Shown: positions 15,727 through 25,114 of the stretch, one piece after another | Position numbering within the stretch: position 1 is the stretch's first letter | How the letters are laid out: every line of letters starts with the position of its first letter | Origin: Porphyrobacter sp. AAP60 | GTDB lineage: Bacteria > Pseudomonadota > Alphaproteobacteria > Sphingomonadales > Sphingomonadaceae | DNA length: 64,000 nt | Reading direction: 5' to 3' | Assembly: GCF_001296025.1 (NCBI RefSeq) | Contig: NZ_LJHV01000002.1 | Location: 124,001-188,000, forward strand | The notes under the pieces: model-generated | The model's input: only the letters and a program-made list of their open reading frames with translations | Databases searched by the model: none | What the model was told of the DNA's origin: nothing | Program-made: the position numbers and the translations under genes

Positions 15727-17547
15727 TCACGCCGAGTTTGCGTGAACGTCACCGGTTGCGGCGCTAGGAAGGTCGCCCGCTCCGGTCAATAGCGGCAGGG
15801 ACAGTACCAGCGCATCACCATCGCGCAGCAAGGTGCCGCCAACGCTGCGCGCTTCGGCGCGGGCAAGCCGCAGCGCGAAACCGGCCCCAAACAGACCGGC
15901 ATTGATCGCGCTGTCGGATGTGCGGGTTGTAGCCGCAAACAGATTGTCTTCGCAGGCAAGCCGGACGGGCAGGGTGCAGGTAAGGCGCACGAATGCGCCT
16001 TTAGCCCCGATCAGGGGTTCGATCCCGATTGTGAGCTGTTCGTCCGCGTCACAGGCGGCTGCCAGGCTGGCCAGCATGCGCCACACCAGCGCCTCGGCGT
16101 CATCAGGGTCAACGGCGGCGAGCATGATGGTGGTTTCCGGCAGAGTCAGCACCAATCCCGCGCCGCGCGGTTCCAGCACCGGCGCAATCTGTCCGGCGGT
16201 CCTGCGAACAAGGGCAGCAAGATCGGTTTCGCCCGCATCCATCGCCATTGCGCCGGTTTCCATCCGGGCCAACCGGTCAAGCTCCTCGAATCCTGCAAGA
16301 ATGCGTGCCGCATCCGCAGCAATCGCTGCGGCCATGGCCCGATATTCGTGCGGGGCCGGGCCGAACAATTGCTGCTGGATCACTTCGGCATAACCTTGCA
16401 CAGCGGTGACAGGGGTGCGCAGTTCGTGCAGCAATTGGCGGATACGGTCAGCCTCGCGTGCCTCTGGCCTGTCTTCGGCGCCGGGCTGTGCCGACAAACG
16501 GCGCAGACGACCGAAATAGCCGGCGAAATGGCCTACCTCACTGAATCGCGGTTCCGCATCGATGATCCATGCGCCGGTGATTGCGGGCGCGCCTTCAAGG
16601 TTTATCGGTGCCCGTGTTATCGGCTGGCGGCGCGCGAAGGCGCGTTCGATTGCGACGCCTTCCGCATCGTCTTCGCCGAGGCGCGACCCTGCGAACAATC
16701 GTGTCCCGATCACCATCGGGGCAACTTCGGTGCTGGCCCACGTGATGCGCCCGGTGGTGTCGGTGGCAAAGCCGAAGCTCGTCGCAATGCGATTGACGCG
16801 CTCGGGCAGTTCGCCGAGCGGCAGGCGGGGGGAGCGTTCGAGATCCGGCTGTGTTTCGCTGCGGTCACGCCGGAACTGGGCGATACGTTCGACCAGCGCT
16901 GAAATTTCGGTGCGTCCCGTATCATCGCGGTCACGATCGCGCATGGGTGGCACAGTGGCTACGGTGCGCAGCGGTACGATGGTTGGCGTATCGCCGCGGG
17001 GCGCGACCGGGCCGGGCGCTGGCGGCGGGGCTGCGGCAACAACGGCATCAGGCGCAGGCAGACCGCGATCATGCACGCCCAGCCGCGCCAGCAGCGCTTC
17101 GACATCGATCGGCAGATCGCGGCGGTTGCGAAGGAACCCGCGGGCACGCACCGGCAGCCGCGGGATCAGCGCGGCCCAATCCTCGTTCGCAAGATCAGCC
17201 CGGTTGAGCGCTGCCGAAGCCACTTCGGGTTCGTGTTCGGCAAGATGGGCTGCAAGATCGGGGCTGCGGAACCGCCAGCCGGGCTCGCGGATCATGTGGG
17301 CGCGTTCAGCCGCAGGAATTGCCTCGGCCAGAAAGTCCATCCGCAGCCACGCCGCTGCCAGCAGGCTGTGATCCGCTGTTTCACCTCCGCGCGCGCGATC
17401 CTTGCCCAGAAGATCAAGCAATTGCCGGTATTGCGTGCGCAAGCCCGCCTCGCCCGTGGCGCGCTGTCGCAGCACTGTGGCAAGGCGGTCATCGAAAAAC
17501 AAAAGACACTCCCGTGGCGGCGCACTGCGCCGAATCGCTGCATGCAA
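15727..17547 (-). CDS. Sensor histidine kinase with degenerate ATPase domain
   Basis: 606 residues with no obvious membrane helix, so probably cytoplasmic. An N-terminal Ala/Arg-rich helical region is followed by a Pro-rich linker near 165-200, a PAS-like domain near 250-345 (ATSFGFATDTTGRITWAS) and a HisKA H-box, LLHELRTPVTAVQGYAE, near 380. The C-terminal HATPase_c-like part lacks a recognisable N-box asparagine; only LFGAGFALRLARAEARSVGG resembles the G-box region. It may bind ATP poorly or serve as a phosphotransfer scaffold. The downstream gene is a polysaccharide deacetylase. No response regulator is adjacent. Confidence 0.8.
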   Translation of the reverse strand: MHAAIRRSAPPRECLLFFDDRLATVLRQRATGEAGLRTQYRQLLDLLGKDRARGGETADHSLLAAAWLRMDFLAEAIPAAERAHMIREPGWRFRSPDLAAHLAEHEPEVASAALNRADLANEDWAALIPRLPVRARGFLRNRRDLPIDVEALLARLGVHDRGLPAPDAVVAAAPPPAPGPVAPRGDTPTIVPLRTVATVPPMRDRDRDDTGRTEISALVERIAQFRRDRSETQPDLERSPRLPLGELPERVNRIATSFGFATDTTGRITWASTEVAPMVIGTRLFAGSRLGEDDAEGVAIERAFARRQPITRAPINLEGAPAITGAWIIDAEPRFSEVGHFAGYFGRLRRLSAQPGAEDRPEAREADRIRQLLHELRTPVTAVQGYAEVIQQQLFGPAPHEYRAMAAAIAADAARILAGFEELDRLARMETGAMAMDAGETDLAALVRRTAGQIAPVLEPRGAGLVLTLPETTIMLAAVDPDDAEALVWRMLASLAAACDADEQLTIGIEPLIGAKGAFVRLTCTLPVRLACEDNLFAATTRTSDSAINAGLFGAGFALRLARAEARSVGGTLLRDGDALVLSLPLLTGAGDLPSAATGDVHANSA

Positions 17548-17774
17548 GACCGGTTTGAGGGCGCAGCACCCCCATCCTTACTGCTCGTTCTATCAGGATG
17601 CGGCAATTGTCACACGCAGCCGTTCAAGGCGCGTTGCAAAGCGGGACAATTGCTGGCAGACCTAATAATATTAGCGAAGCGAGCCATTGGGCGCGCCTCT
17701 TGTTTCATTGTGAATATAGCGCACAGGGCGTTGCCGGGTGGTGAATGCGGGTGTGTTTGGGGAGCTTCAGCCAA

Positions 17775-18236
17775 GTGGCCAATCTTGACGAAATCGACCG
17801 CCGCCTGCTGGCGGAATTGCAGGCGGAAGGCCGCGTCACCAATGTCGAACTGGCGCAGCGCGTCGGTCTCACTGCGCCGCCATGCCTGCGCCGCGTGCGC
17901 GGGCTGGAAGAAGATGGAGTGATCCGCGGCTATCACGCCGATCTTGATCCATCCAAGCTGGGCTTTGCCATCACCGTGTTTGCGATGGTCAGTCTGAAGA
18001 GCCAGGCAGAAAGCTCCCTGCGCGAGTTCGAGGAACACATGCGGGCGCTGCCCGAAGTGCGCGAATGCCACATGCTCAACGGCGAAATCGACTTTATTCT
18101 CAAAGTTGTAAGCAAGGATCTTCAGAGCTTTCAGGAATTTCTGACCGGCAAGCTGACGCCCGCGCCCAATGTGGAAAGCGTGAAAACGTCGCTGACGATC
18201 CGCACCGCCAAACAGGAACCCGGCGTCCCCCTGTGA
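17775..18236 (+). CDS. Lrp/AsnC family transcriptional regulator
   Basis: 153 residues. An N-terminal winged HTH (LDEIDRRLLAELQAEGRVTNVELAQRVGL, the classic Lrp opening) is followed by a C-terminal RAM ligand-binding domain (GYHADLDPSKLGFAITVFAMV...ECHMLNGEIDFILKV). Such regulators respond to amino acids and form octamers. The GTG start is chosen because GGAG precedes it and the HTH begins at once. The stop codon overlaps the GTG of the following GFA gene by 4 nt. Confidence 0.92.
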   Translation: MANLDEIDRRLLAELQAEGRVTNVELAQRVGLTAPPCLRRVRGLEEDGVIRGYHADLDPSKLGFAITVFAMVSLKSQAESSLREFEEHMRALPEVRECHMLNGEIDFILKVVSKDLQSFQEFLTGKLTPAPNVESVKTSLTIRTAKQEPGVPL

Positions 18237-18682
18237 GCGAAGCTGCCCGCCTTGCTGAGCCCATAACTGGGCACTGCCTGTGCGGCGCGGTGACGATCAC
18301 CGTCACGGCGATGCAGGCCGAGGTGGATATCTGCCACTGCGCGATGTGTCAGCGCTGGGGCGGTGCGTTTTATGCCGGTGTTAAGGGAGAGGTGGCGGAG
18401 GTGTCGGGAGAGGACGCTGTGACCGTCTATCGTTCCAGCCATTGGGCCGAGCGCGCCTTCTGCGGCACCTGCGGCAGCAACCTTTGGTATCGCTTCCTCC
18501 CCACCGGCGGGCGCTCGTTTCTGGCGGGGCTGTTTGATTTGCCCGAAGGCTTCGGCATCGAGCAGCAGATTTTCGTCGACGAGAAGCCCGATTGGTATGA
18601 TATTGCTCAGGAAAGCCCGATGTTGACGGGGCCTGAGGTAATCGCCGAGGCGATGGCGCAGGGTCTCAGCTTCGGCGATTGA
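18233..18682 (+). CDS. GFA family (glutathione-dependent formaldehyde-activating-like) zinc protein
   Basis: 149-residue Mss4-like fold protein. Zinc-binding cysteines appear in the family order: HCLCGAV near residue 16, ICHCAMCQRWGG near 35, and FCGTCGSNLWYR near 82. Members bind zinc and often glutathione; most have no established substrate. The GTG start overlaps the stop of the Lrp-type gene (GTGA), so the two are translationally coupled, although no functional link is evident. Confidence 0.88.
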   Translation: MSEAARLAEPITGHCLCGAVTITVTAMQAEVDICHCAMCQRWGGAFYAGVKGEVAEVSGEDAVTVYRSSHWAERAFCGTCGSNLWYRFLPTGGRSFLAGLFDLPEGFGIEQQIFVDEKPDWYDIAQESPMLTGPEVIAEAMAQGLSFGD

Positions 18683-18700
18683 ACAAGGCGGGAGGGGGCA

Positions 18701-19081
18701 ATGCCGGTGACCGAACCACCTTTCCCGCCGCAAGCGCCACCGATCCATGCCGAAGCCGAGGTGCCGACGCACTTGCCGATGGAGCAACGGGCCGATGGGA
18801 CGCTGGTGATTGATCTGCGCCCGCTGGCCCACGCGGCGCAAGAATGTGCCCCAGAGGTGCCAGATCCCTTCAATCGGGAAATCGTAGTGTGCAATCGAAC
18901 CAGCTATTCGCCCCGCATCGGCCCTTTGGTCGGCCCTGTGGATGACGGTTTCGCCAGCGCCATCCCGCGCGCGCGCCTGAAGCTGTCCGACAAGGCTGCA
19001 GCCGAGGCGAACCTGATCAACAAGGGTGTCGGCGGTTGGAACGCGAACGGCGGCGAGGTACGCCTCAAGATCGACTTCTAG
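18701..19081 (+). CDS. Hypothetical protein
   Basis: 126 residues, no recognised domain. The N-terminus is Pro-rich (PPFPPQAPPIHAEAEVP) without a convincing signal peptide. The middle contains FNREIVVCNRTSYSPRIGP and the end GWNANGGEVRLKIDF. A GGAGGGGG ribosome-binding site precedes the ATG and the codon use matches its neighbours, so it is probably a real gene. It follows the GFA gene by 18 nt and its stop overlaps the convergent NADH dehydrogenase gene by 4 nt. Confidence 0.65.
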   Translation: MPVTEPPFPPQAPPIHAEAEVPTHLPMEQRADGTLVIDLRPLAHAAQECAPEVPDPFNREIVVCNRTSYSPRIGPLVGPVDDGFASAIPRARLKLSDKAAAEANLINKGVGGWNANGGEVRLKIDF

Positions 19082-20388
19082 TGCAGCTTTAGCTTGGGCC
19101 GTACGATACGGTTGACCCGGCCAACCAGCATCAGGAACGTGGCTTTGACCCAGCCGTGAATGCCGATCAGGTGCATCCGGTACAGCGATGTGTAGATGAA
19201 CCGCGCCAGCCGCCCTTCGATCGCCATGCTGCCGCCGATCAGATTGCCCATCAGGCTGCCGACGGTCGAAAACCGGCTGAGCGACACCAGCGAGCCATTG
19301 TCGTGATAGACGAAATGCTTGAGCGGGCGGCCCTTCTGCATCCGGCAGATATTGTCGAACACCACTGCAGCCATCTGGTGCGCCGCCTGCGCACGCGGCG
19401 GCACGGGGCGATCCTCGCCCGGCGCGGTGTAGCTGGCGCAATCGCCCATAGCGAAGATTGACGGATCGACTGTCGTCTGCAGCGTGTCGGTCACCAGGAT
19501 CTGGTTGCGGCCATTTGTTTCAAGGCCCAGTTCCGACACGAATTCAGCGCCTTTGACGCCCGCCGCCCAAACGATCAGATCCGCCTCGATCACTTCGCCC
19601 GTTTTGGTGACGAGTTGGCGCGGACGGGCCTCTACCACCTGCACGTCGGGGCGAACTTGCACACCCAACTGGCCCAGTTCGTGTTTGGCCGCCGCAGCCA
19701 GCTTTTCCGGCAGGGCAGGCAGGATACGCGGTCCGGCTTCGAGCAGGGTGACATGCAACCGGCTCTCGTCGAACACTTCCAGCCCGTAATGGCGCAGCGC
19801 GCCGGCGGCATTGTAAAGCTCTGCCGCCAGTTCCACCCCAGTCGCCCCGCCGCCGACGATGGCGATGCGTACCTGCTCGTTGGCGCCGGGATCGTTCATC
19901 ATCGCGCGGCTGACGCGCAGACAGTGGTTGAGCAGCCGGGTGCGGAAGCGATCAGCCTGCACACGCGAATCGAGGTACAGGCAGTGTTCCTTCACCCCCG
20001 GTACGCCGAAATCGTTGGACACCGATCCCATCGCCAGCGCGAGAATATCATAGCGGATGGTGTGGGCTTCGATCAGTTCGCTGCCGTCCTCGTCCTTCAC
20101 CGGCGCGAGGCTGATGGTCTTGGCCTGCCGGTCGATCCCGTCAAGACTGCCCTGAAAGAAGCGATACCCCCAGCGGTGGCAATGCCCGCGATAGCCGACC
20201 TCATCGAGATTGGCGTCGAGCGATCCAGCGGCAACTTCGTGGAGCAACGGCTTCCAGATGTGGCTGAGGTTCTTGTCGACAAGAATGATGTCGTGTCGCT
20301 TGCGCCCGTATTTCGCGCCGAGCCGCCGGACCAGTTCAAGCCCGCCTGCGCCCCCGCCGACGACAACGATCTGGGTCTTGCGGTTCAT
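19078..20388 (-). CDS. ndh: Type II NADH:quinone oxidoreductase (NDH-2)
   Basis: 436-residue FAD-dependent single-subunit NADH dehydrogenase, which feeds electrons to quinone without proton pumping. The N-terminal FAD Rossmann motif is VVVGGGAGGLELVRRLG. The NADH Rossmann motif is IAIVGGGATGVELAAEL near residue 175. The second FAD contact GDCASY is near 315. The C-terminal amphipathic region (LIGIHGWVKATFLMLVGRV) probably attaches it to the membrane. The domain order and length match Ndh; a related ferredoxin reductase-type enzyme is less likely. Confidence 0.9.
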   Translation of the reverse strand: MNRKTQIVVVGGGAGGLELVRRLGAKYGRKRHDIILVDKNLSHIWKPLLHEVAAGSLDANLDEVGYRGHCHRWGYRFFQGSLDGIDRQAKTISLAPVKDEDGSELIEAHTIRYDILALAMGSVSNDFGVPGVKEHCLYLDSRVQADRFRTRLLNHCLRVSRAMMNDPGANEQVRIAIVGGGATGVELAAELYNAAGALRHYGLEVFDESRLHVTLLEAGPRILPALPEKLAAAAKHELGQLGVQVRPDVQVVEARPRQLVTKTGEVIEADLIVWAAGVKGAEFVSELGLETNGRNQILVTDTLQTTVDPSIFAMGDCASYTAPGEDRPVPPRAQAAHQMAAVVFDNICRMQKGRPLKHFVYHDNGSLVSLSRFSTVGSLMGNLIGGSMAIEGRLARFIYTSLYRMHLIGIHGWVKATFLMLVGRVNRIVRPKLKLH

Positions 20389-20558
20389 CCATCACTCCTG
20401 TGCGCCCCCGCGGCGCAGTTGCGGCAGGGATCAGGGAGAAGCTTTGCCGCAATGGCAAAAGAGCCCCCCGATCCAGCCCCTTATCAGGTGCGATACGCGA
20501 TTATGCGCTGCAATGCAGCATCAATTCCATCAGAGACTTGCTTTGTGGAACGAAGCCT

Positions 20559-21908
20559 TCACGCCACCCGTTCGTCCAGCCACTTTTCCAGCCATTTGAT
20601 GGAATAATCGCCGTTCAGTACGTCATCCTGCCGCAGCAATTCCTGATGCAGCTTGATGTTGGTGTTGACCCCTTCGACCACCATTTCCTCCAGCGCGCGG
20701 CGCAGGCGCATGATGCAACCTTCGCGGGTGCGGCCGTAAACGATCAGCTTGGCGATCATGCTGTCGTAATAGGGCGGGATTCGGTAGCCCGCATACAGCC
20801 CGCTATCGACGCGCACATGCATCCCGCCTGCTGCGTGGTAATATGTGACGAGGCCCGGCGACGGCGCAAAATTGAACGGGTCTTCGGCGTTGATCCGGCA
20901 CTCGATCGCGTGGCCCTGGAACTCCAGTTCATCCTGCGTCACCGAAAGCGGGCGGCCTTCGGCGATGCGGATCTGTTCGCGCACCAGATCGACGCCGGTA
21001 ATCGCTTCTGTCACCGGGTGTTCGACCTGCAGGCGGGTGTTCATTTCGATGAAATAGAACTCGCCGTTTTCCCACAGGAATTCGATTGTGCCCGCGCCGC
21101 GATAGGCCATGTCGCGCATCGCCTTGGAGCAAACCTCGCCCATGCGGGCGCGCTCTTCGGGGCTGATGACGGGCGAGGGCGCTTCTTCGAGCACTTTCTG
21201 GTGGCGGCGCTGTAGCGAACAATCGCGCTCGCCCAAGTGGATCGCATTGCCCTTGCCGTCGCCGAACACCTGGAATTCGATATGGCGCGGGTTGCCGAGG
21301 TATTTTTCGATGTAGACAGTAGCGTCACCGAACGCTGCTTTCGCTTCCGATCCGGCTTGCTGGATCAGGGTTTCAAGCTGGTCCGGGCTGTTGCACACTT
21401 TCATGCCGCGGCCGCCGCCGCCCGAAGCGGCTTTGATGATCACCGGATAGCCAGCGGCTTCGGCAATCGCCTTGGCTTCGACGATATCGGAAACCGCGCC
21501 GTCAGAGCCGGGGACCAGCGGTAGACCCAGCACGCCAGCGGTGCGCTTGGCTTCGATCTTGTCGCCCATGGTGCGGATATGTTCGGGCTTGGGGCCGATC
21601 CAGATGATGTCATGCGCTTCGACGATGTCGGCGAACTTGGCGTTCTCCGACAGGAAACCGTATCCAGGGTGGATCGCATCGCACTGCGCGATTTCCGCCG
21701 CCGAGATGATGTTGGCGATGTTGAGATAGCTTTCCGAAGCTGCGGGCGGGCCGATGCAGACGGCGTGATCCGCCAGTCGCACATGCATCGCATCGGCATC
21801 GGCGGTGGAGTGCACCGCGACCGTCTCGATCCCCATTTCATGCGCCGCGCGGTGGATGCGCAGCGCAATCTCGCCGCGATTGGCGATCAGGATGCGTTTG
21901 ATACCCAT
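20559..21908 (-). CDS. accC: Acetyl-CoA carboxylase, biotin carboxylase subunit
   Basis: 449-residue biotin carboxylase, which carboxylates biotin on AccB using ATP and bicarbonate in the first step of fatty-acid synthesis. Standard elements are the N-terminal [14 protein letters not shown], the glycine-rich ATP loop [13 protein letters not shown] near 158, the [14 protein letters not shown] active site near 287 and the C-terminal barrel. It is full length. It lies 4 nt after accB, in the usual aroQ-accB-accC order. Confidence 0.97.
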   Translation of the reverse strand: MGIKRILIANRGEIALRIHRAAHEMGIETVAVHSTADADAMHVRLADHAVCIGPPAASESYLNIANIISAAEIAQCDAIHPGYGFLSENAKFADIVEAHDIIWIGPKPEHIRTMGDKIEAKRTAGVLGLPLVPGSDGAVSDIVEAKAIAEAAGYPVIIKAASGGGGRGMKVCNSPDQLETLIQQAGSEAKAAFGDATVYIEKYLGNPRHIEFQVFGDGKGNAIHLGERDCSLQRRHQKVLEEAPSPVISPEERARMGEVCSKAMRDMAYRGAGTIEFLWENGEFYFIEMNTRLQVEHPVTEAITGVDLVREQIRIAEGRPLSVTQDELEFQGHAIECRINAEDPFNFAPSPGLVTYYHAAGGMHVRVDSGLYAGYRIPPYYDSMIAKLIVYGRTREGCIMRLRRALEEMVVEGVNTNIKLHQELLRQDDVLNGDYSIKWLEKWLDERVA

Positions 21909-21912
21909 GATC

Positions 21913-22425
21913 TTACGCGATCACGACCAGCGGCTGGTCGAATTCGACCGGCTGGGCGGTTTCGATCAGGATTGCGGTGACGGTGCCAGCACGCGGCGCG
22001 GTGATCGGATTCATCACCTTCATCGCTTCCACGATCAGCAACGTGTCGCCTTCCTTCACTGCCTGCCCAACCGTAACGAAGGGCGCAGCGCCCGGTTCGG
22101 GGGTGAGATAGCAGGTGCCGACCATCGGCGATTTGACCGCATTGGTCATGTCCGGCCCGGTGGGGGCGGCAGGTTCGCCGGGTGATGGTGCGGCGGCGAC
22201 GGGCGCGGGCGCAGCAGCGGCCGCAGGTGCAGCGGCATAGACCGGCGCAGCCGCAGCAACCGCGCCGCGTGACACGCGAATCTTGCGGTCGTCATCCTCG
22301 ACCTCGATCTCGGTCAGGCCGGTTTCATTGAGCAATTCGGCGAGTTCGCGCACCAGCGCGGTATCGATGTTCATGCCGGACTTGCGCCCGTTCGACTTGC
22401 TGCCTTGGCCACCGTCGTTTGCCAT
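21913..22425 (-). CDS. accB: Biotin carboxyl carrier protein of acetyl-CoA carboxylase
   Basis: 170 residues. An N-terminal segment ([27 protein letters not shown]) is joined by an Ala/Pro linker to the C-terminal biotinyl domain. The biotin-accepting Lys is in EAMKVMNPI near residue 138. It carries the biotin between AccC and the carboxyltransferase. MANDGG is used as the start; the core family start MNID lies 17 codons inside. The gene lies between aroQ and accC on the same strand. Confidence 0.96.
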   Translation of the reverse strand: MANDGGQGSKSNGRKSGMNIDTALVRELAELLNETGLTEIEVEDDDRKIRVSRGAVAAAAPVYAAAPAAAAAPAPVAAAPSPGEPAAPTGPDMTNAVKSPMVGTCYLTPEPGAAPFVTVGQAVKEGDTLLIVEAMKVMNPITAPRAGTVTAILIETAQPVEFDQPLVVIA

Positions 22426-22532
22426 GTATGTCCCTTGTTATTGTGTAACGCCCGTTGAGCGTCAGGGGACTATTGCCGCGAATTGCGGCTGGCAAGTGGC
22501 AAGGATGCAAATTGTGAAAGTCTGGTGACGAT

Positions 22533-22973
22533 TCAGACTTCGCCTGACGCTACGGCTTCGAGAGCGATGCGGTAGGAATCCGCGCCGTGGCCCTCAACGG
22601 TCATCGCAGCAGCCATCCCCACATAGGAAAGATGGCGGAATGTCTCGCGGGTCTTGGGATCGGAGAGGTGCACCTCGATCACCGGCGTGCGGATCGCCTT
22701 TATCGCGTCAAGTAGTGCGATGGAGGTGTGGGTATAGGCCGCCGCATTGAGCAGCACCGCGCGCGCGCCCTCGGCCTGCGCTTCATGCAGCCAATCGACC
22801 ATCATGCCTTCGTGATTGGTCTGGCGCATCTCGATCTCGAGCCCGAGATCGCGGGCGCGATCTTCAAGCATCCCGGCAATATCATCGAGCGTGGTGGTGC
22901 CATAAATCTCCGGCTCGCGCGTGCCGAGGAGATTTAGGTTGGGGCCGTTGAGGACATAGACGAGGTTGGTCAT
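22533..22973 (-). CDS. aroQ: Type II 3-dehydroquinate dehydratase
   Basis: 146-residue dodecameric type II dehydroquinase of the shikimate pathway. Signature features are VLNGPNLNLLGTREPEIYG at the N-terminus (with the catalytic Tyr), LLNAAAYTHTSIALLDAI near 75-95, and EVHLSDPKTRE near 102 (catalytic His). Full length. It heads the aroQ-accB-accC gene set, about 100 nt before accB. Confidence 0.96.
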   Translation of the reverse strand: MTNLVYVLNGPNLNLLGTREPEIYGTTTLDDIAGMLEDRARDLGLEIEMRQTNHEGMMVDWLHEAQAEGARAVLLNAAAYTHTSIALLDAIKAIRTPVIEVHLSDPKTRETFRHLSYVGMAAAMTVEGHGADSYRIALEAVASGEV

Positions 22974-22987
22974 GGCGCGGAGATAGC

Positions 22988-23012
22988 GGGAAGGTGGGGG
23001 GTGGGGAAGGGG
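22988..23012 (+). other. G-quadruplex-type motif
   Basis: Four G runs (3, 6, 4 and 4 G) separated by loops of 5, 1 and 2 nt, in the gap between the holin stop and the aroQ start. On the coding (minus) strand it is C-rich. It fits the standard four-run pattern; folding is not shown. Confidence 0.45.
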
Positions 23013-23021
23013 CTCTCGACC

Positions 23022-23435
23022 CTACCGATCCACACCCTTTACCTTCCCCCACTGGCGCGCTGCAGTGTAGCCGAGGTAGCCTGTGCCGAAGAGCGCATAG
23101 AGCGGCTCGGGCAGGCCATTCAGATAGGCGTTCATTCCCGCCGCGATGTCCCTCGCGGCCAGCGGGTGGAAGGCGCTCAGCACCCCCATTGGCAGGGCGG
23201 TAAGCAGCAGGATGTACATCACATAAAGGAAGCTGGGGCGGGCGCGGCTGGTCCAGGGGTCGTGGGAATTGGCCTCAGCAACGATCGCTTGCAATTGCGC
23301 TTCGATCATCCGCATTTCCTGCGTCCCTTCGAGCGCGATCAATTCCAGCTTCGCGCGGGCCTGCGCCTCCTTGTCGGGGATAATCTTGTCGATGATCGAG
23401 GAAATCGGGCCGATCAGCACGTCGAGAATGGCCAT
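23022..23435 (-). CDS. Holin of the gene-transfer-agent 3-TM type
   Basis: 137 residues. It opens with MAILDVLIGPISSIIDKIIPD, then a charged helix (ARAKLELIALEGTQEMRMIEAQ), DPWTSRARPSFLYVMYILLL starting the first membrane helix, and a GLPEPLYALFGTGYLGYTAARQWGK end. This matches the family named for holins that release gene transfer agents. The ATG follows an AGGGAG ribosome-binding site. No capsid, portal, tail or lysin gene lies nearby, so the gene is separated from any GTA cluster. Its usual partner would be an endolysin. Confidence 0.8.
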   Translation of the reverse strand: MAILDVLIGPISSIIDKIIPDKEAQARAKLELIALEGTQEMRMIEAQLQAIVAEANSHDPWTSRARPSFLYVMYILLLTALPMGVLSAFHPLAARDIAAGMNAYLNGLPEPLYALFGTGYLGYTAARQWGKVKGVDR

Positions 23436-23505
23436 TTTTTGCGCTCCCTTTGAATGAGTCGCACTAAAAATGACCAATCAGGTTAACGTAGGAAAGAGTT
23501 TTAAC

Positions 23506-24414
23506 CTACTTCTTGCCCGCTTCGGCTAATAGTCGCTGCGCCAGTGCCAGATGCGGGCGGTCGAGCATTGCGCCGTCCAGCGCCACTACGCCTGCGCCTG
23601 GGTGATCGGCGAAGGCTTGGACCACGCTTCGGGCATGGGCCAGTTCATCAACGCTCGGCGTGAAGGCAGTGTTGATGGGATCGACCTGCGCGGGGTGGAT
23701 CGCCAGCATCCCGCGAAAGCCCTGTGCCCGCACCGACTTGGCGCGGGCTTCCAACGCCACGAGATCACGGAACTCCGGCTGTACCGTCTCGATCGCCGCC
23801 ACGCCCGCGGCCGAAGCGCCGATCAGGCACAGGCTGCGCGCCATTTCGTAAGTGTGCGAATAGCCGCCATCCGCGCCGCGCTGCTCGCGTGCGCCCAATG
23901 CCGAGGACAGGTCTTCCGCACCCCAGCTCATCGCCGCCAACCGCGCCTTACCGGGATAGTCGCCCGCATAATCGCCCGTCTTGAACATCGCAGCTGCCGT
24001 TTCCGTCACCAGCGCTGCAATCAGGGTGCGGCCCAGGGGGATGCCGTTCGCGGCTTCCAGCGCAGTGAGATAGTGATGCAATTGGACAATGTCGGCCGCG
24101 CCCTCGGCCTTGGGCAGAAACACCCCGCCGGTGCGGGAGGGGATGATCGCAGCCAGATCAGCGATGCAATCCGAGCCTGAAATGGGATTGATCCGCACCC
24201 ACAGCCGCGCGCGATCATCCGACGCAGCAATTTGTTCAGCCACCATCGCCCGCGCCGCAGGCTTGTTTTCGGGCGCAACCGAATCTTCCAGATCCAGCAG
24301 CGCGATATCGGCCGGGCTGGCAATCGCCTTGCCCATCTTCTTCTCGCTATCGCCGGGGGCAAACAGCCACGAGCGCATTCTGGGCATGGTGAGGGCGGGG
24401 GCGGTGTGGGGCAT
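23506..24414 (-). CDS. HpcH/HpaI-CitE family CoA ester lyase
   Basis: 302-residue TIM-barrel lyase of the CitE/malyl-CoA lyase superfamily. Recognised by [17 protein letters not shown], the metal-binding [29 protein letters not shown], the acidic [14 protein letters not shown] and the late [11 protein letters not shown]. Relatives cleave (S)-citramalyl-CoA, malyl-CoA or related esters; the exact substrate cannot be assigned. No citrate lyase partner subunits lie nearby, which argues against a true CitE. Confidence 0.85.
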   Translation of the reverse strand: MPHTAPALTMPRMRSWLFAPGDSEKKMGKAIASPADIALLDLEDSVAPENKPAARAMVAEQIAASDDRARLWVRINPISGSDCIADLAAIIPSRTGGVFLPKAEGAADIVQLHHYLTALEAANGIPLGRTLIAALVTETAAAMFKTGDYAGDYPGKARLAAMSWGAEDLSSALGAREQRGADGGYSHTYEMARSLCLIGASAAGVAAIETVQPEFRDLVALEARAKSVRAQGFRGMLAIHPAQVDPINTAFTPSVDELAHARSVVQAFADHPGAGVVALDGAMLDRPHLALAQRLLAEAGKK

Positions 24415-24625
24415 GGGGCAATCCTTCTCTCACCCCCGCTTACGAAGCGCGCTTGCCTGCTGCAAGCCTTCACCACGCCCACGCACAGCGGCAGCAATGC
24501 GTCATCCTGCCACTTGGCCCCGGACCCGCCGAAGCGCTTGTCGGCAAGGCCGTCGCTTTCCGTTGGCCCAAGACCAAGCGGGTTGCTATGAGAGACGGAT
24601 ATTCAACCAGCCGGGGGAGCCAGCT

Positions 24626-25114
24626 GTGGCAATCGCATTTTCCGTTAATGGCAAGCCTGTGAGCGTGGAGGCAGAGGCTGATACGCCGCTGCTGTGGGCG
24701 CTGCGCGATGATCTGGGGATGACCGGCACAAAATTCGGCTGCGGCATCGCCGCCTGCGGGGCCTGTTCGGTGCATATTGATGGCGCAGTTGCGCGGTCTT
24801 GCAGCGTTCCGCTGAGCGAAATAGCGGGCAAATCCATCACCACGATCGAGGGGCTGAAAGGCGCTGACGGGGCGCTGCACAAAGTCCAGCAGGCATGGAT
24901 CGATGCGCAGGTGCCGCAATGCGGGTACTGCCAGTCCGGCCAGATCATGGCGGCGGTGGCTCTGATCGAACGGGTCGGCTCTCCCTCGGACGCGCAGATT
25001 GACGAGGCGATGACCAACATCTGCCGCTGCGGCACCTATCCGCGCATTCGCAAGGCCATCCTGACAGCGACCGGTCAGGCCGCTGCAACCACCGCACCGC
25101 AGGGAGACGCCTGA
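24626..25114 (+). CDS. Molybdenum hydroxylase small subunit, (2Fe-2S)-binding
   Basis: 162-residue subunit of the xanthine oxidase family, of the isoquinoline 1-oxidoreductase alpha (IorA) layout. The N-terminal plant-ferredoxin cluster uses [15 protein letters not shown] (near residues 39-52) and a Cys in VARSCSVPL. The second cluster uses [10 protein letters not shown] and [10 protein letters not shown] near 97-137. It relays electrons from the molybdenum site. The GTG start has GGGGGAG 8 nt upstream. It overlaps the large-subunit gene by one base (TGATG), so they form one operon. Confidence 0.9.
   Translation: MAIAFSVNGKPVSVEAEADTPLLWALRDDLGMTGTKFGCGIAACGACSVHIDGAVARSCSVPLSEIAGKSITTIEGLKGADGALHKVQQAWIDAQVPQCGYCQSGQIMAAVALIERVGSPSDAQIDEAMTNICRCGTYPRIRKAILTATGQAAATTAPQGDA

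Noticed and set aside
17378..17394. Second parS-like sequence (TGTTTCACCTCC)
   Set aside because: Only the left half matches; the right half does not complete the palindrome.
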